Notes: generated by a model from the letters alone, not told the origin. Counted from the stretch's first letter, positions 1 to 7,809 are shown. The stretch is DNA of 16,696 nt from Lachnospiraceae bacterium (GCA_017416055.1 JAFQDI010000001.1:1-16696); one strand, 5' to 3'. Program-made: numbers and translations.

Positions 1-372
1 ACGGGGATCGTTCAATGCATCGAATACACGGATAACGTCGATACCATTCTCAATGGACTTGCCAACGAACGCATCTACCACATCATCTGCGTAGTGCTTG
101 TAACCTAAGAGGTTCTGTCCGCGAAGCAGCATCTGAAGCTTCGTGTTCGGCAGAGCCTTTCTTAAGGTTCTAAGGCGCTCCCAGGGATCCTCTCCCAGGA
201 AACGCATACAGTAATCGAAGGTAGCACCGCCCCAGCACTCTAAAGACCAGTAGCCTACGCTATCCAAAATCTCACATGCAGGGAGCATATCTTCTATTCT
301 CATACGGGTAGCTGCCTGGGACTGATGAGCGTCACGCAGGATAGTATCCGTAATCATCACTTTCTTTGCCAT
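1..372 (-). CDS. oadA: Oxaloacetate decarboxylase alpha subunit (carboxyltransferase domain), C-terminus cut off by window edge
   Basis: The first 124 codons of a biotin-dependent carboxyltransferase are present; the rest lies beyond base 1. The N-terminus [18 protein letters not shown] carries the DxxxRDxxQS signature of the transcarboxylase 5S / pyruvate carboxylase CT-domain TIM barrel. It is followed by [28 protein letters not shown] and [11 protein letters not shown], all typical of OadA and PycB. In the family this subunit moves carboxyl from oxaloacetate to biotin in the cytoplasm. The start ATG has an AGGAGAG ribosome site. It is the last seen gene of the gamma, biotin-carrier, beta, alpha order, 47 bases after oadB. 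A free-standing biotin carrier upstream suggests this protein may lack a fused biotinyl domain, but its C-terminus is not visible. The substrate (oxaloacetate rather than another acyl donor) is inferred from the N-terminal motif; a pyruvate carboxylase B subunit is the main alternative. Confidence 0.9.
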   Translation of the reverse strand, partial: MAKKVMITDTILRDAHQSQAATRMRIEDMLPACEILDSVGYWSLECWGGATFDYCMRFLGEDPWERLRTLRKALPNTKLQMLLRGQNLLGYKHYADDVVDAFVGKSIENGIDVIRVFDALNDPR

Positions 373-419
373 AATTATTCTCTCCTATATATTCTTCGTT
401 ACGATTTGCGTCCACTCTT

Positions 420-1676
420 CTAACCGAACAGCGCCATCAGTACGCCGGCCGCGATCGCAGAACCGATAACTCCGGCCACGTTGGGGCCCATCGCATGCAT
501 CAGCAGGAAGTTTCCGGGATTTGCCTTCTGGCCCTCAACCTGAGAAACACGTGCTGCCATCGGCACGGCGGAAACACCCGCGGAACCGATAAGGGGATTG
601 ATCTTTTCCTTCAGGAACAGGTTCATGAACTTTGCGAGAAGCAAACCGCCTCCGGTGCCAAAGCTAAATGCCACAATGCCCAGCAGAATGATGCCTGCCG
701 TGCTCCAGGAAAGGAAGGTGTTCGCGGTGGCTGTCGCGCCGACAGACACACCGAGGAAAATCGTAACAATATTGCACAGTTCATTCTGAACGGTCTTGGA
801 AAGACGCTCGGTGCGTCCGCTCTCACGGAACAGATTTCCAAGCATCAGACAACCAACCAACGGAGCTGCAGAAGGAACCAAAAGTGCCACAAAGATGGTC
901 ACCACGAAGGGGAAAAGAATCTTCTCCTTCTTCGATACAGGACGAAGCTCCTTCATCACGATCTTGCGCTCTTCCTTCGTTGTCAGAAGACGCATGATCG
1001 GAGGCTGGATCACCGGCACAAGAGCCATGTAAGAATATGCTGCCACTGCGATCGGTCCGAGCAGATGGGGAGCCAGTCTGCTAGTTACACAAATTGCCGT
1101 AGGGCCGTCTGCTCCACCGATGATACCGATGGAACCGGCTTCTGCGGGGGTAAAACCAAGCAATGAAACGGCAGCTATATATGTCAGGAAGATACCCAGC
1201 TGCGCTGCCGCACCCAAAAGAAGGCTTTTCGGATTCGCGATCAGGGGACCGAAATCGGTCATCGCTCCTACACCGAAGAAAATCAGGCAAGGGTAAATAC
1301 CCAGCTTAACGCCCAGATACAGCACGTCGATCAGGCCAACGCTGATCGTCTGTCCAACCTTTACCGTAGAAAGTACAGCCTCGGACACACCGGCCGCTGC
1401 CATCTCATTCAGAAACTCCTGCGTGACGGCCGCACCGCCAAACAGGTCCCAATGGATATGACCTCCGGCAAACAAAATCTCATGATACATCTCTGCGCCG
1501 GGAAGGTTCGTCAGCAACATACCGAACGCAATCGGAAGGAGCAACAACGGCTCAAATCCCTTATGGATTGCAAGATAAGCCAACACACAGGCAATCGCAA
1601 TCATCACCAGCACTTTCCAGTCGGCTGCAATCATCGAAAATCCCGTCTGCTGGAGAAAATTTACAATGTACTCCAT
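420..1676 (-). CDS. oadB: Sodium-pumping decarboxylase beta subunit (OadB/MmdB/GcdB family)
   Basis: A 418-residue, strongly hydrophobic multi-helix protein, close to the family's usual length. It carries the GIIGGADGPTAI signature (184-195), whose Asp (D190 here) matches the essential intramembrane Asp203 of the Klebsiella pump. N360, G364, S369 and R376 have the same spacing as Klebsiella N373, G377, S382 and R389, which line the Na+ and proton path. The subunit decarboxylates carboxybiotin and uses the energy to export Na+ across the cytoplasmic membrane. It follows the biotin carrier by 20 bases, with GGAGGG in the gap serving as its ribosome site. The catalytic residues are intact. The beta subunit alone does not reveal the acyl substrate; the alpha subunit downstream favours oxaloacetate. 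Confidence 0.96.
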   Translation of the reverse strand: MEYIVNFLQQTGFSMIAADWKVLVMIAIACVLAYLAIHKGFEPLLLLPIAFGMLLTNLPGAEMYHEILFAGGHIHWDLFGGAAVTQEFLNEMAAAGVSEAVLSTVKVGQTISVGLIDVLYLGVKLGIYPCLIFFGVGAMTDFGPLIANPKSLLLGAAAQLGIFLTYIAAVSLLGFTPAEAGSIGIIGGADGPTAICVTSRLAPHLLGPIAVAAYSYMALVPVIQPPIMRLLTTKEERKIVMKELRPVSKKEKILFPFVVTIFVALLVPSAAPLVGCLMLGNLFRESGRTERLSKTVQNELCNIVTIFLGVSVGATATANTFLSWSTAGIILLGIVAFSFGTGGGLLLAKFMNLFLKEKINPLIGSAGVSAVPMAARVSQVEGQKANPGNFLLMHAMGPNVAGVIGSAIAAGVLMALFG

Positions 1677-1696
1677 ATGAACTTAACCCTCCGGCC

Positions 1697-2068
1697 TTAG
1701 CTCAGTACGCAAAGCAGTGCGCCGGATTCTACTGATGCGCCCTTGGATACGCTTACCGCGCTCACGGTGCCATCGCAGGGAGCCATGATCTCGTTCTCCA
1801 TCTTCATCGCCTCGAGAACCATCAGCACATCACCCTTCTTCACTACAGAGCCGTTGGACACGTTCACAGACAGGATCGTTCCGGGCATGGGAGCACTAAT
1901 CTTCTCGCCGTTTGCAGGTGCTGCTACGGGTGCTGCCGCAGGTGCGGGGGCTGCCACCGGTGCAGGGGCTGCTGCGGGTGCAGGTGCTGCCTTCACCTCT
2001 GCTGCGTCAACAACCTCCAACGTAATCTCATATACAGTTCCATTTACATTTACACGATACATCTTCAT
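1697..2068 (-). CDS. Biotin carboxyl carrier protein of the decarboxylase Na+ pump
   Basis: A 123-residue protein. Residues 1-25 form a short beta-rich start, about 26-52 are an Ala-Pro linker, and 55-123 are a biotinyl/lipoyl domain with the EAMKM motif (86-90), where K89 is the biotinylated lysine. It carries carboxyl from the alpha subunit to the membrane beta subunit. It is a separate gene rather than a fusion to alpha, as in MmdC- and GcdC-type systems. It lies 11 bases after the gamma gene, with GAGGG before its ATG. The linker is encoded by near-repeated GCT/GCA/CCG codons (about 1910-1990 on the plus strand), so its length could vary between strains. Function is secure; an exact gene symbol is not, since the names differ with the substrate. 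Confidence 0.94.
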   Translation of the reverse strand: MKMYRVNVNGTVYEITLEVVDAAEVKAAPAPAAAPAPVAAPAPAAAPVAAPANGEKISAPMPGTILSVNVSNGSVVKKGDVLMVLEAMKMENEIMAPCDGTVSAVSVSKGASVESGALLCVLS

Positions 2069-2079
2069 GATTCATTCCC

Positions 2080-2433
2080 TCATACTTTCTTTAATGATAA
2101 AATACGGATTCCGGACACGTCCGTTCCCAGTTCCTCTGCAAGAACTGCAGAAATTGCTGCTACCAGTTCCTGTCTGTTCTCGACAGGTGCCTGTACTGCT
2201 GCCACCGGTGCGGCTGCAGGCGCTGCCACAGATGGTTGCGCGGTCGCGGGTGCGGGTGCAGATTCGTTCATCTTTTCCAGAATCTTCACGACTTTGCTCA
2301 TGAGAGAACAAAGCACTACGATGCAGATCAGACCCACAAATACGATGCCCATTCCCATCAGAACCACAAGACCTTCTCCGGGAAGCGCATCGGTCGATGC
2401 CGCGAGCAAAGCTGACATGCTTGCTACCTTCAT
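2080..2433 (-). CDS. oadG: Sodium-pump decarboxylase gamma subunit (OadG family)
   Basis: A 117-residue protein with one membrane helix (about 20-46, LVVLMGMGIVFVGLICIVVL), a charged stretch, an Ala-Pro linker (about 59-87), and the C-terminal ELVAAISAVLAEEL segment typical of OadG and MmdD. In the family this subunit anchors and assembles the alpha/carrier complex on the beta subunit. It is the first gene of the operon. A strong AGGAGGTG ribosome site lies just before its ATG, and a promoter is readable about 90 bases upstream. Unlike Klebsiella OadG, no His-rich zinc-binding tail is seen; the protein ends LSLKKV. Family assignment rests on architecture and operon position. Confidence 0.9.
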   Translation of the reverse strand: MKVASMSALLAASTDALPGEGLVVLMGMGIVFVGLICIVVLCSLMSKVVKILEKMNESAPAPATAQPSVAAPAAAPVAAVQAPVENRQELVAAISAVLAEELGTDVSGIRILSLKKV

Positions 2434-2525
2434 GTTTACACCTCCTGATCAATTGATAAATAGCTACTCATTTTGCATTTCTTCCGGCCCTCTTTTTGCA
2501 TAATAGGAAAGCCAAAATCAGATTT

Positions 2526-2555
2526 ATTATACAACAAAACCCGTTCAAATTTCAA
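2526..2555 (-). promoter_or_regulatory. Promoter of the oad operon
   Basis: On the minus strand, a consensus TATAAT -10 (2526-2531) and TTGAAA -35 (2550-2555) are separated by 18 bases. The predicted start near 2519 leaves a leader of about 85 nt before oadG. The leader contains two TTTTGCAT copies on the plus strand (around 2471-2478 and 2494-2501). Confidence 0.7.
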
Positions 2556-2617
2556 TCGTTTTTGAAAAGATTAACAATAATTTTACATTCTTTGCCAAAA
2601 AAACACATCTGTTTGTC

Positions 2618-2642
2618 AATGCAAGAAAAAAGTATTTGCATT
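2618..2642. promoter_or_regulatory. Possible operator dyad upstream of the small membrane protein gene
   Basis: An inverted repeat, AATGCAA (2618-2624) and TTGCATT (2636-2642), has an 11-base AT-rich spacer. It is centred about 46 bases upstream of the predicted plus-strand start. No known regulator could be assigned, and AT-rich composition makes chance matches easier. Confidence 0.3.
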
Positions 2643-2663
2643 TTTCCCAAAAAGCGACTATGA

Positions 2664-2669
2664 TATAAT
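2664..2669 (+). promoter_or_regulatory. Extended -10 promoter of the small membrane protein gene
   Basis: TGATATAAT at 2661-2669 is an extended -10 (TGn plus TATAAT). No good -35 lies at the usual distance, which fits an extended -10 promoter or one needing an activator. The predicted start is near 2676, about 30 nt before the ATG, with GAGG just upstream of it. Confidence 0.65.
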
Positions 2670-2706
2670 CACTTTATTAAATTTCAAGAGAAAAGAGGTA
2701 CATACT

Positions 2707-2949
2707 ATGAAACTTAATGCACTTAAGCCCTATTTCCCTCATGCGTTTAAGGCAAACAGCATCAAGAATCTGGTGATCAATCTGCTGATTTACGCTGTAG
2801 TTGCATTCGTAGGTGGTTGGGTATTCGGTCTTCTCGACGGAATTTTCATCATCGGTTTTATCTTTGGTATACTCGGTTGGATTCTCAACCTCTACTGCGT
2901 AGTTGGTGTGATTCTGGCTATTCTGGTATTCCTGAAGGTTGTTCAGTAA
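2707..2949 (+). CDS. Small hydrophobic membrane protein, unknown function
   Basis: An 80-residue protein with a short basic N-terminal segment (MKLNALKPYFPHAFKANSIK), then two to three hydrophobic spans (about 22-40, 42-58 and 59-77). The first loop holds Gly/Asp (GLLDG) and the protein ends FLKVVQ. There is no signal-peptide cleavage site and no conserved catalytic motif. It is a single-gene unit with an extended -10 promoter, an AAGAGG ribosome site and a terminator 16 bases after the stop. That layout makes it a real gene rather than a chance reading frame. I do not recognise a named family, although small proteins of this shape occur in Lachnospiraceae. It has no evident functional link to the oad operon or to thrE. 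An accessory subunit of the neighbouring pump is possible but unsupported. Confidence 0.75.
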   Translation: MKLNALKPYFPHAFKANSIKNLVINLLIYAVVAFVGGWVFGLLDGIFIIGFIFGILGWILNLYCVVGVILAILVFLKVVQ

Positions 2950-2965
2950 TCGAATTGATTAACGT

Positions 2966-3014
2966 AAAAAAGCATCACAATGTGATCCCGATTGATCCAT
3001 TGCGATGCTTTTTT
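2966..3014. terminator. Bidirectional intrinsic terminator
   Basis: Arms GCATCACAATG (2972-2982) and CATTGCGATGC (2998-3008) form a stem flanked by an A-run on the left and a T-run on the right, so each strand ends its hairpin with U residues. The single imperfection (A2977 opposite C3003 on the plus strand) is a G-U pair on the minus strand. It closes the plus-strand small gene and the convergent thrE pair. Confidence 0.88.
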
Positions 3015-3049
3015 CTTTTTCGACGGAACGGGCAATGTTTCGCCACCGA

Positions 3050-3505
3050 TCATCGTCTCTTTCGTCCCCAATTCTCTCTTCTCTTCTTCCATGCATGCAC
3101 CATCGTCATGGTACATAAAATCCCGCAGGCAATCGCCACCGCCAGCGACAGCGTATAAAGCCCTTTTGAGGTAAACTCCTTCCAGTCACCCTTCATCGCG
3201 GCCTCCATTGTGTAATACAATGCACTTCCCGGAAAGAACGGAATCGCAGCGGACACCACAAACAGCGTGGCCGGCGTTTTCTTAATCCTCGCCATCACCT
3301 CCGCATAGAGCGTCAGGGCTGCCGTGGAGAGAACAAACTTTAACACATCATTTTCCATCCAGATACCCAAAAACAGATAAAATGCCCAGGCAAGTCCGCC
3401 TCCCAGACCCGCAAGGAATATTTTATCTTTCCTCACATTAAACAACATTGCAAAGCAGGTGGAGCCGGTATATGCCATCAATATCTTGATCAACGCGTTC
3501 ATCAT
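3050..3505 (-). CDS. Threonine/serine exporter, C-terminal half (ThrE_2 / DUF3815 type)
   Basis: A 151-residue membrane protein with about five helices, starting MMNALIKILMAYTGSTCFAMLFN. It matches the small half of the split ThrE exporter: an early NVRK loop, then GGGLAWAFYLFLG and PFFPGSALYYTMEAAMKGD, where the PGS/Y stretch is typical. It should pair with the upstream gene to form one complete ThrE-like transporter exporting threonine or serine across the cytoplasmic membrane. The start was set at 3505 because AAGGAGG lies six bases upstream and overlaps the stop of the first half; a longer reading from a TTG codon at 3526 would place the start upstream of that ribosome site. The gap between the two genes is 11 bases, so translational coupling is likely. 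Substrate specificity is inferred from the family only. Confidence 0.88.
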   Translation of the reverse strand: MMNALIKILMAYTGSTCFAMLFNVRKDKIFLAGLGGGLAWAFYLFLGIWMENDVLKFVLSTAALTLYAEVMARIKKTPATLFVVSAAIPFFPGSALYYTMEAAMKGDWKEFTSKGLYTLSLAVAIACGILCTMTMVHAWKKRRENWGRKRR

Positions 3506-3516
3506 CCCGTTCCTCC

Positions 3517-4308
3517 TTACGTCCAAAGTGATACCAGGGCGAACCCGGATGCGATCATGATTGACAGAAGGATCGCCTCAATGAATCGGTTCACACCGGA
3601 AATGGTGTCGCCGCTGAACATGTCACGGATGGAGTTCGTCAATGCCAGTCCCGGGATCAGCAGCATGATGTCCGCAATACTGATTTTCGAAAAATGTTCG
3701 CCCAGTCCACAGCGCACCGCCAGCGTAACCAAAATACCACCGGTCAGTGAGCACACAAAGCCGGACAAAAATCCGTTCATCTCCAGCCGTTTGGTCAGTT
3801 CATCCATAAATTTCAGAACGATACCAATAAGACTGGCCGCCAGCGCGTCGCGCACATTTCCTCCAAACAAAATACAAAAGGCTGCCGCCGAGATCGCGTA
3901 GAGCACCACATAGGTCCGAAAACCGTAAATCGGGCGCGCCATCACCTGCTCATAGGCGGCCTCCGCCTCCTCAATCTCCATTCCTGCGCAGATGGAGCGG
4001 GAAAGCTGATTCAGATGATCCAGCCGGTCCAGATTGTACTTCATCGGTCCGACACGCTTCGTCTGGGTCACATGTCCAATCTCCGGACTGTAGAGCGTCG
4101 AAACGATACTGGACGTGATCACAAACACATCTACCTCTTCCACACCGAAGGACCGGCAAATGCGGTACATCGTGTCCTCAACACGGCTGATCTCCGCTCC
4201 GCTCTTGATCATATATTTACCGATATTCATCGCCAGATGCAGCCATCGGTGGGCGAGCGCCTCATCCGTCATGGTGCGGGGCGGTTCAGAAATAAACTGT
4301 CTATCCAT
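3517..4308 (-). CDS. Threonine/serine exporter, N-terminal half (ThrE / DUF1212 type)
   Basis: A 263-residue protein. The first 110 residues or so are soluble and carry the family stretch GKYMIKSGAEISRVEDTMYR, followed by GVEEVDVFVITSSI. About five membrane helices follow (roughly 130-260), including LMLLIPGLALTNSIRDMFSGDTISG, a well-conserved segment of PF06738 proteins. In the family the soluble part acts in the cytoplasm and the helices make up half of an export channel. It forms a two-gene unit with the smaller half downstream. The ATG at 4308 was preferred over a TTG at 4326 because AGGAAG stands five bases before it. A minus-strand promoter with near-consensus boxes lies just upstream and is divergent from lrgA. 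Confidence 0.9.
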   Translation of the reverse strand: MDRQFISEPPRTMTDEALAHRWLHLAMNIGKYMIKSGAEISRVEDTMYRICRSFGVEEVDVFVITSSIVSTLYSPEIGHVTQTKRVGPMKYNLDRLDHLNQLSRSICAGMEIEEAEAAYEQVMARPIYGFRTYVVLYAISAAAFCILFGGNVRDALAASLIGIVLKFMDELTKRLEMNGFLSGFVCSLTGGILVTLAVRCGLGEHFSKISIADIMLLIPGLALTNSIRDMFSGDTISGVNRFIEAILLSIMIASGFALVSLWT

Positions 4309-4344
4309 CTTTTCTTCCTGTTCCAAACATAGATTTCCACGGAA

Positions 4345-4373
4345 ATTATACTAAGTAAATCGTAAAGTTGCAA
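4345..4373 (-). promoter_or_regulatory. Promoter of the split thrE operon
   Basis: On the minus strand, TATAAT (4345-4350) and TTGCAA (4368-4373) are separated by exactly 17 bases. The predicted start near 4338 gives a 30-nt leader with an AGGAAG ribosome site. Confidence 0.75.
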
Positions 4374-4420
4374 CTGATTTATTTCCGCAAAAATATATTT
4401 CTGTTTTTAATAATCTCCCC

Positions 4421-4449
4421 TTGAAATTTTTTCCAAAAAGCTTTACTAT
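4421..4449 (+). promoter_or_regulatory. Promoter of lrgAB
   Basis: TTGAAA (4421-4426) and TACTAT (4444-4449) are separated by 17 bases. The predicted start near 4456 is about 22 nt before the lrgA ATG, and AAAAGGAG fits between. This excludes an in-frame upstream start at 4421, which would fall inside the -35 box. Confidence 0.68.
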
Positions 4450-4477
4450 CTTTCTTATTACAAAAAAGGAGTTCCTT

Positions 4478-4849
4478 ATGAAATACATTAAACAATTTGC
4501 GATCATTATCGTGATCTCCTTCATCGGAGAATTCCTGAATCATCTGATTCCTCTTCCCGTCCCGGCCAGCATCTACGGCATGGTGATCCTCTTTGTCTGC
4601 CTGCTCACCGGTGTCATCCGCCTGGAGTGGGTGAAGGACATTGGTCACTTCCTCATTGAAATCATGCCGGTCATGTTTGTCCCGATCTGCGTCGGTGTGA
4701 TGGATGTGTGGGCTGACATCTCTTCCATTTGGTTTTCAATCTTTTTTATCACCATGCTGACCACAGTGATCGTGATGGCCGTGACCGGACGGGCATCCCA
4801 GTGGATCATTCGCCGGACCAAACCGAAAAAGGAGGATGACCATGAGTGA
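4478..4849 (+). CDS. lrgA: LrgA/CidA-family membrane protein
   Basis: A 123-residue protein with four predicted membrane helices. The segment FIGEFLNHLIPLPVPASIYGM (about 14-34) is the LrgA/CidA hallmark, and it is followed by LPLPV-type and LIEIMPVMFVPICVGVMD motifs. The basic tail RRTKPKKEDDHE faces the cytoplasm. LrgA/CidA proteins were first described as holin/antiholin-like regulators of autolysis. The paired LrgAB/PftAB complexes are now known in some Firmicutes as pyruvate transporters. The start follows AAAGGAG and lies inside the promoter-defined transcript. The last codons overlap the next gene by 8 bases (ATGAGTGA), so the two are translationally coupled. No LytSR-type two-component genes lie next to it in this window. 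Confidence 0.93.
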   Translation: MKYIKQFAIIIVISFIGEFLNHLIPLPVPASIYGMVILFVCLLTGVIRLEWVKDIGHFLIEIMPVMFVPICVGVMDVWADISSIWFSIFFITMLTTVIVMAVTGRASQWIIRRTKPKKEDDHE

Positions 4850-5534
4850 ATTTTTCTCTTCCGCTCTGTTTTTTGGTGTAACACTGAGTCTTGTCACCTT
4901 TTGGATCGGTCTGCTCTGCAAAAAAAAGTTTCGCCTTCCTCTGTTTAATCCGCTGCTGATCGCCGTGATCCTGACGATCATCGTTCTCCTGATCTTCGAT
5001 GTGGACTATACTACCTATAATGACAGTGCTAAATACTTGAGCTATCTGCTGACCCCGACAACCATCTGTCTGGCGATCCCGCTCTATGAACAGCTTACGA
5101 TTTTGAAAAAAAACATCAAAGCAGTTCTGATTGGTATCGGTGCCGGTGTCCTGTCCAGCCTCGGCAGCATCCTTTTGCTTTCCGCTGCATTTGGCTTGAG
5201 CCACGAGCAATACCTGTCTCTCCTGCCCAAATCCATCACCTCCGCCATCGCGGTTGGCCTGTCCGAGGAGTTGGGCGGTGTTGTTGCCCTGACCGCCTTC
5301 GGCGTGACAATCACCGGTATTTTTGGCAATGTGATCGCCGAATCTGTGCTCAAACTCTTCCGAATTGAAGAACCGGTCGCAAAGGGTCTGGCCTGCGGTA
5401 CCGCCGCACATGCCATCGGAACCGCAAAAGCCATGGAGTTCGGTGAACTGGAAGGCGCCATGAGCAGTCTATCCATCGCCGTTGCCGGCCTGATGACCGT
5501 GATGGCAGCATCTATTTTTGCCAATTTACTGTGA
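4842..5534 (+). CDS. lrgB: LrgB/CidB-family membrane protein
   Basis: A 230-residue polytopic protein of the usual LrgB length. The C-terminal half has the family motifs SEELGGVVALTAFGVTITGI and GTAAHAIGTAKAMEFGELEGA, the most conserved part of LrgB. The start was taken at 4842 because GGAGG (4831-4835) is six bases upstream; an ATG at 4836 would abut that site. It forms a two-gene operon with lrgA. By analogy with B. subtilis PftAB and the streptococcal LrgAB, the pair may move pyruvate across the membrane, which would fit a cell making pyruvate through a decarboxylase Na+ pump. A role in controlling murein hydrolase export or lysis is the older alternative. The sequence cannot decide between them. 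Confidence 0.93.
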   Translation: MSEFFSSALFFGVTLSLVTFWIGLLCKKKFRLPLFNPLLIAVILTIIVLLIFDVDYTTYNDSAKYLSYLLTPTTICLAIPLYEQLTILKKNIKAVLIGIGAGVLSSLGSILLLSAAFGLSHEQYLSLLPKSITSAIAVGLSEELGGVVALTAFGVTITGIFGNVIAESVLKLFRIEEPVAKGLACGTAAHAIGTAKAMEFGELEGAMSSLSIAVAGLMTVMAASIFANLL

Positions 5535-5592
5535 GACTTATTTGTCCTACTTATCAAGATTACCAAAAATATTTCCACAGGTTATTTTTTCA

Positions 5593-5622
5593 TTGACATG
5601 TGAAAGATAAAAATGATATGAT
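5593..5622 (+). promoter_or_regulatory. Promoter of glnN
   Basis: A perfect TTGACA -35 (5593-5598), an 18-base spacer and a TATGAT -10 (5617-5622) preceded by TGA, an extended -10. The predicted start near 5629 sits only a few bases before the leader hairpin. Confidence 0.78.
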
Positions 5623-5632
5623 TACATTGATT

Positions 5633-5682
5633 AACGGCAATGGTACTGCAGAGGAAACCCGGTCCCTGCTGTCATTGCCGTT
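5633..5682 (+). promoter_or_regulatory. glnN leader hairpin, candidate attenuator or terminator
   Basis: A perfect 10-bp outer stem, AACGGCAATG (5633-5642) with CATTGCCGTT (5673-5682), encloses an inner stem (GCAG 5648-5651 with CTGC 5666-5669, and GGA 5653-5655 with TCC 5663-5665). The loop is AACCCGG. The right arm runs into TTTTGTG, a weak U-tract. It starts almost at the predicted 5' end of the glnN mRNA, so it could attenuate glnN or stop read-through from lrgAB. No standard glutamine riboswitch could be matched. Confidence 0.6.
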
Positions 5683-5712
5683 TTGTGTCTATTTTATACA
5701 AGGAGAACGAAT

Positions 5713-7809
5713 ATGGGCAATATCGTATCTGAACTGTTTGGCACATTGGTATTTAACGACTCCGTCATGAAGGAGCGTCTTCCCAAAGAAACTTACAAGG
5801 CGATGCAAAAGGCCATTCAGGAGGGCCGCCGCCTTGATTTATCTGTTGCGAATGTGGTAGCTAATGCCATGAAGGACTGGGCTATTGAAAAGGGTGCGAC
5901 CCATTTCACCCACTGGTTCCAGCCGATGACCGGCATTACCGCAGAAAAACATGACAGCTTTATCTCTCCCATTGAGGGCGGAAAAGTCATTATGGAGTTT
6001 TCCGGAAAAGAGCTGGTAAAGGGTGAGTCTGATGCTTCCAGCTTCCCGTCCGGCGGACTGCGTTCCAACTTCGAGGCGAGAGGCTACACCGCATGGGACC
6101 CCACTTCCTACGCATTTATCAGAGACCGCACTCTGTATATCCCCACCGCATTCTGCTCTTATACCGGTGAGGCTTTGGATAAAAAGACCCCTCTGCTCCG
6201 TTCCATGGAGGCGATCAATAAGCAGACTATGCGCGTTCTGAAGTTGTTTGGAAATGCGGATGTGACCGCTGTTCGCACCACCGTTGGACCTGAGCAGGAG
6301 TACTTCCTGATTGATCGCGAATTATATAATCGCCGCAAGGATTTGATCTATACCGGCCGCACCCTGTTCGGTGCAAAAGCTCCGAAGGGTCAGGAGTTGG
6401 ATGATCACTATTTCGGCACATTGAAGCCCCGCGTTGCCGCATTCATGACTGAACTGGATGAGGAACTGTGGAAGCTGGGCGTTTTGGTAAAAACGGAACA
6501 CAACGAGGCCGCTCCCGCACAGCATGAGCTGGCTCCCATTTTTACCACTACGAACATTGCCACTGACCACAATCAGCTCACCATGGATCTGATGCAGAAG
6601 ATTGCGAAAAAGCATGGTATGGTCTGTCTGCTTCATGAAAAACCCTTTGCCGGTATCTCCGGAAGCGGAAAGCATAACAACTGGTCCATCTCCACCAACA
6701 CCGGAGTGAACCTGTTCGAGCCCGGCGAGACTCCCTATGAAAACGCACAGTTTCTGCTGTTTTTGGTCGCAGTGATCAAGGCGGTGGACGATTATCAGGA
6801 TCTTCTTCGCATCTCCGTCGCCAGCGCCGGAAACGATCACCGTCTCGGTGCCGGCGAGGCTCCGCCCGCTGTGGTTTCCATGTTCCTCGGCGATGAACTG
6901 AATGAGATCTTAGAGTCCATTGAAACGGACACTGCGTATACTGCTAAGGAACATGTCCAGATGAAGATTGGTGTGCATGTACTGCCCCGCTTCCCCAAGG
7001 ACACCACCGACAGAAATCGTACCTCTCCCTTTGCCTTCACCGGAAACAAATTCGAGTTCCGTATGCTTGGCTCTGCGGACTCTATTGCCTGCGCGAATAT
7101 TATGTTGAATACTGCCGTGGCTGAGTCTCTCCGTCAGTTTGCAGATGAATTGGAAACGGCAGCAGATTTCAATACCTCCCTGCACAATTTGATCAAGCGC
7201 ACCATCAAAGCCCACAAGCGTATCTTATTCAACGGAAACGGCTACGATGACGCATGGATTGCGGAAGCAGAAAAACGCGGCCTTCTGAATCTGAAGACCA
7301 CGCCTGACTGTCTGCCTTACTATATTCACGAGAAAAATTTGAAGCTGTTTGCTACCCACAAGATCTACACTGAGACCGAAGTTCGCTCCCGCTGCGAGAT
7401 CATGCTGGCAAACTACTCAAAGATCATCAACATCGAGGGCCTCACTATGGTGGATATGGTCAAGAAGGACATCTTGCCCGCCGTCAGCTCTTATCTCAAG
7501 GCTTTGGCCGAGACCGGACTGGCAAAGAAGGCTCTCTGCTCCGGCATCGACTGCAGTTACGAGGAGACTCTGGTCAATAAGCTTTCCACGCTGTGTGGAC
7601 GCGTTTTCAAACAGGTGGCAGATTTGGAAGAAAAGCTTCAGAAAGCGGCTGATGTTTCGAAGGGTTCTGCACTGGCAAACTACTATAAGGATGTAGTTCT
7701 CACGGCGATGTTTGCACTGCGCGCCGATGTGGATGAGATGGAAACCATGACCGATGCGAAGTATTGGCCTTATCCTTCTTACGGTGAATTGTTGTTTGGA
7801 GTAAATTAA
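5713..7809 (+). CDS. glnN: Type III glutamine synthetase
   Basis: A 698-residue protein, matching the roughly 700-residue GSIII family and much longer than GSI. It makes glutamine from glutamate, ammonia and ATP in the cytoplasm. The N-terminal GSIII signature [18 protein letters not shown] spans 66-83. Catalytic-core motifs follow: [12 protein letters not shown] with E194 and E196 (metal binding), [15 protein letters not shown] with H271, GSGKHNNWS (316-324), and [10 protein letters not shown] (433-442) followed by EFR (448-450). The C-terminal 200 residues are helical, as in the family. AGGAGA (5701-5706) six bases before the ATG sets the start; an upstream ATG at 5683 lies against the leader hairpin and lacks a ribosome site. 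It is a single-gene unit with its own promoter and terminator. No GlnR-type operator was recognised. Confidence 0.97.
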   Translation: MGNIVSELFGTLVFNDSVMKERLPKETYKAMQKAIQEGRRLDLSVANVVANAMKDWAIEKGATHFTHWFQPMTGITAEKHDSFISPIEGGKVIMEFSGKELVKGESDASSFPSGGLRSNFEARGYTAWDPTSYAFIRDRTLYIPTAFCSYTGEALDKKTPLLRSMEAINKQTMRVLKLFGNADVTAVRTTVGPEQEYFLIDRELYNRRKDLIYTGRTLFGAKAPKGQELDDHYFGTLKPRVAAFMTELDEELWKLGVLVKTEHNEAAPAQHELAPIFTTTNIATDHNQLTMDLMQKIAKKHGMVCLLHEKPFAGISGSGKHNNWSISTNTGVNLFEPGETPYENAQFLLFLVAVIKAVDDYQDLLRISVASAGNDHRLGAGEAPPAVVSMFLGDELNEILESIETDTAYTAKEHVQMKIGVHVLPRFPKDTTDRNRTSPFAFTGNKFEFRMLGSADSIACANIMLNTAVAESLRQFADELETAADFNTSLHNLIKRTIKAHKRILFNGNGYDDAWIAEAEKRGLLNLKTTPDCLPYYIHEKNLKLFATHKIYTETEVRSRCEIMLANYSKIINIEGLTMVDMVKKDILPAVSSYLKALAETGLAKKALCSGIDCSYEETLVNKLSTLCGRVFKQVADLEEKLQKAADVSKGSALANYYKDVVLTAMFALRADVDEMETMTDAKYWPYPSYGELLFGVN

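Noticed and set aside
495..1166. Long plus-strand open frame of 223 codons over oadB
   Set aside because: It lies antisense to the clear OadB coding sequence, encodes a Cys/His/Gln-rich low-complexity protein and lacks a ribosome site, so it is a shadow frame.
1910..1990. Tandem GCT/GCA/GGT-rich stretch that resembles a short repeat
   Set aside because: It encodes the Ala-Pro linker of the biotin carrier and is explained by that coding role.
4806..5411. 201-codon minus-strand open frame over lrgB
   Set aside because: It is antisense to conserved LrgB motifs, with Gln/Asp-rich unnatural composition.
5633..5682. Known glutamine riboswitch upstream of glnN
   Set aside because: The hairpin does not show the multi-stem layout or conserved core I know for the glutamine riboswitch classes, so only a generic attenuator is proposed.
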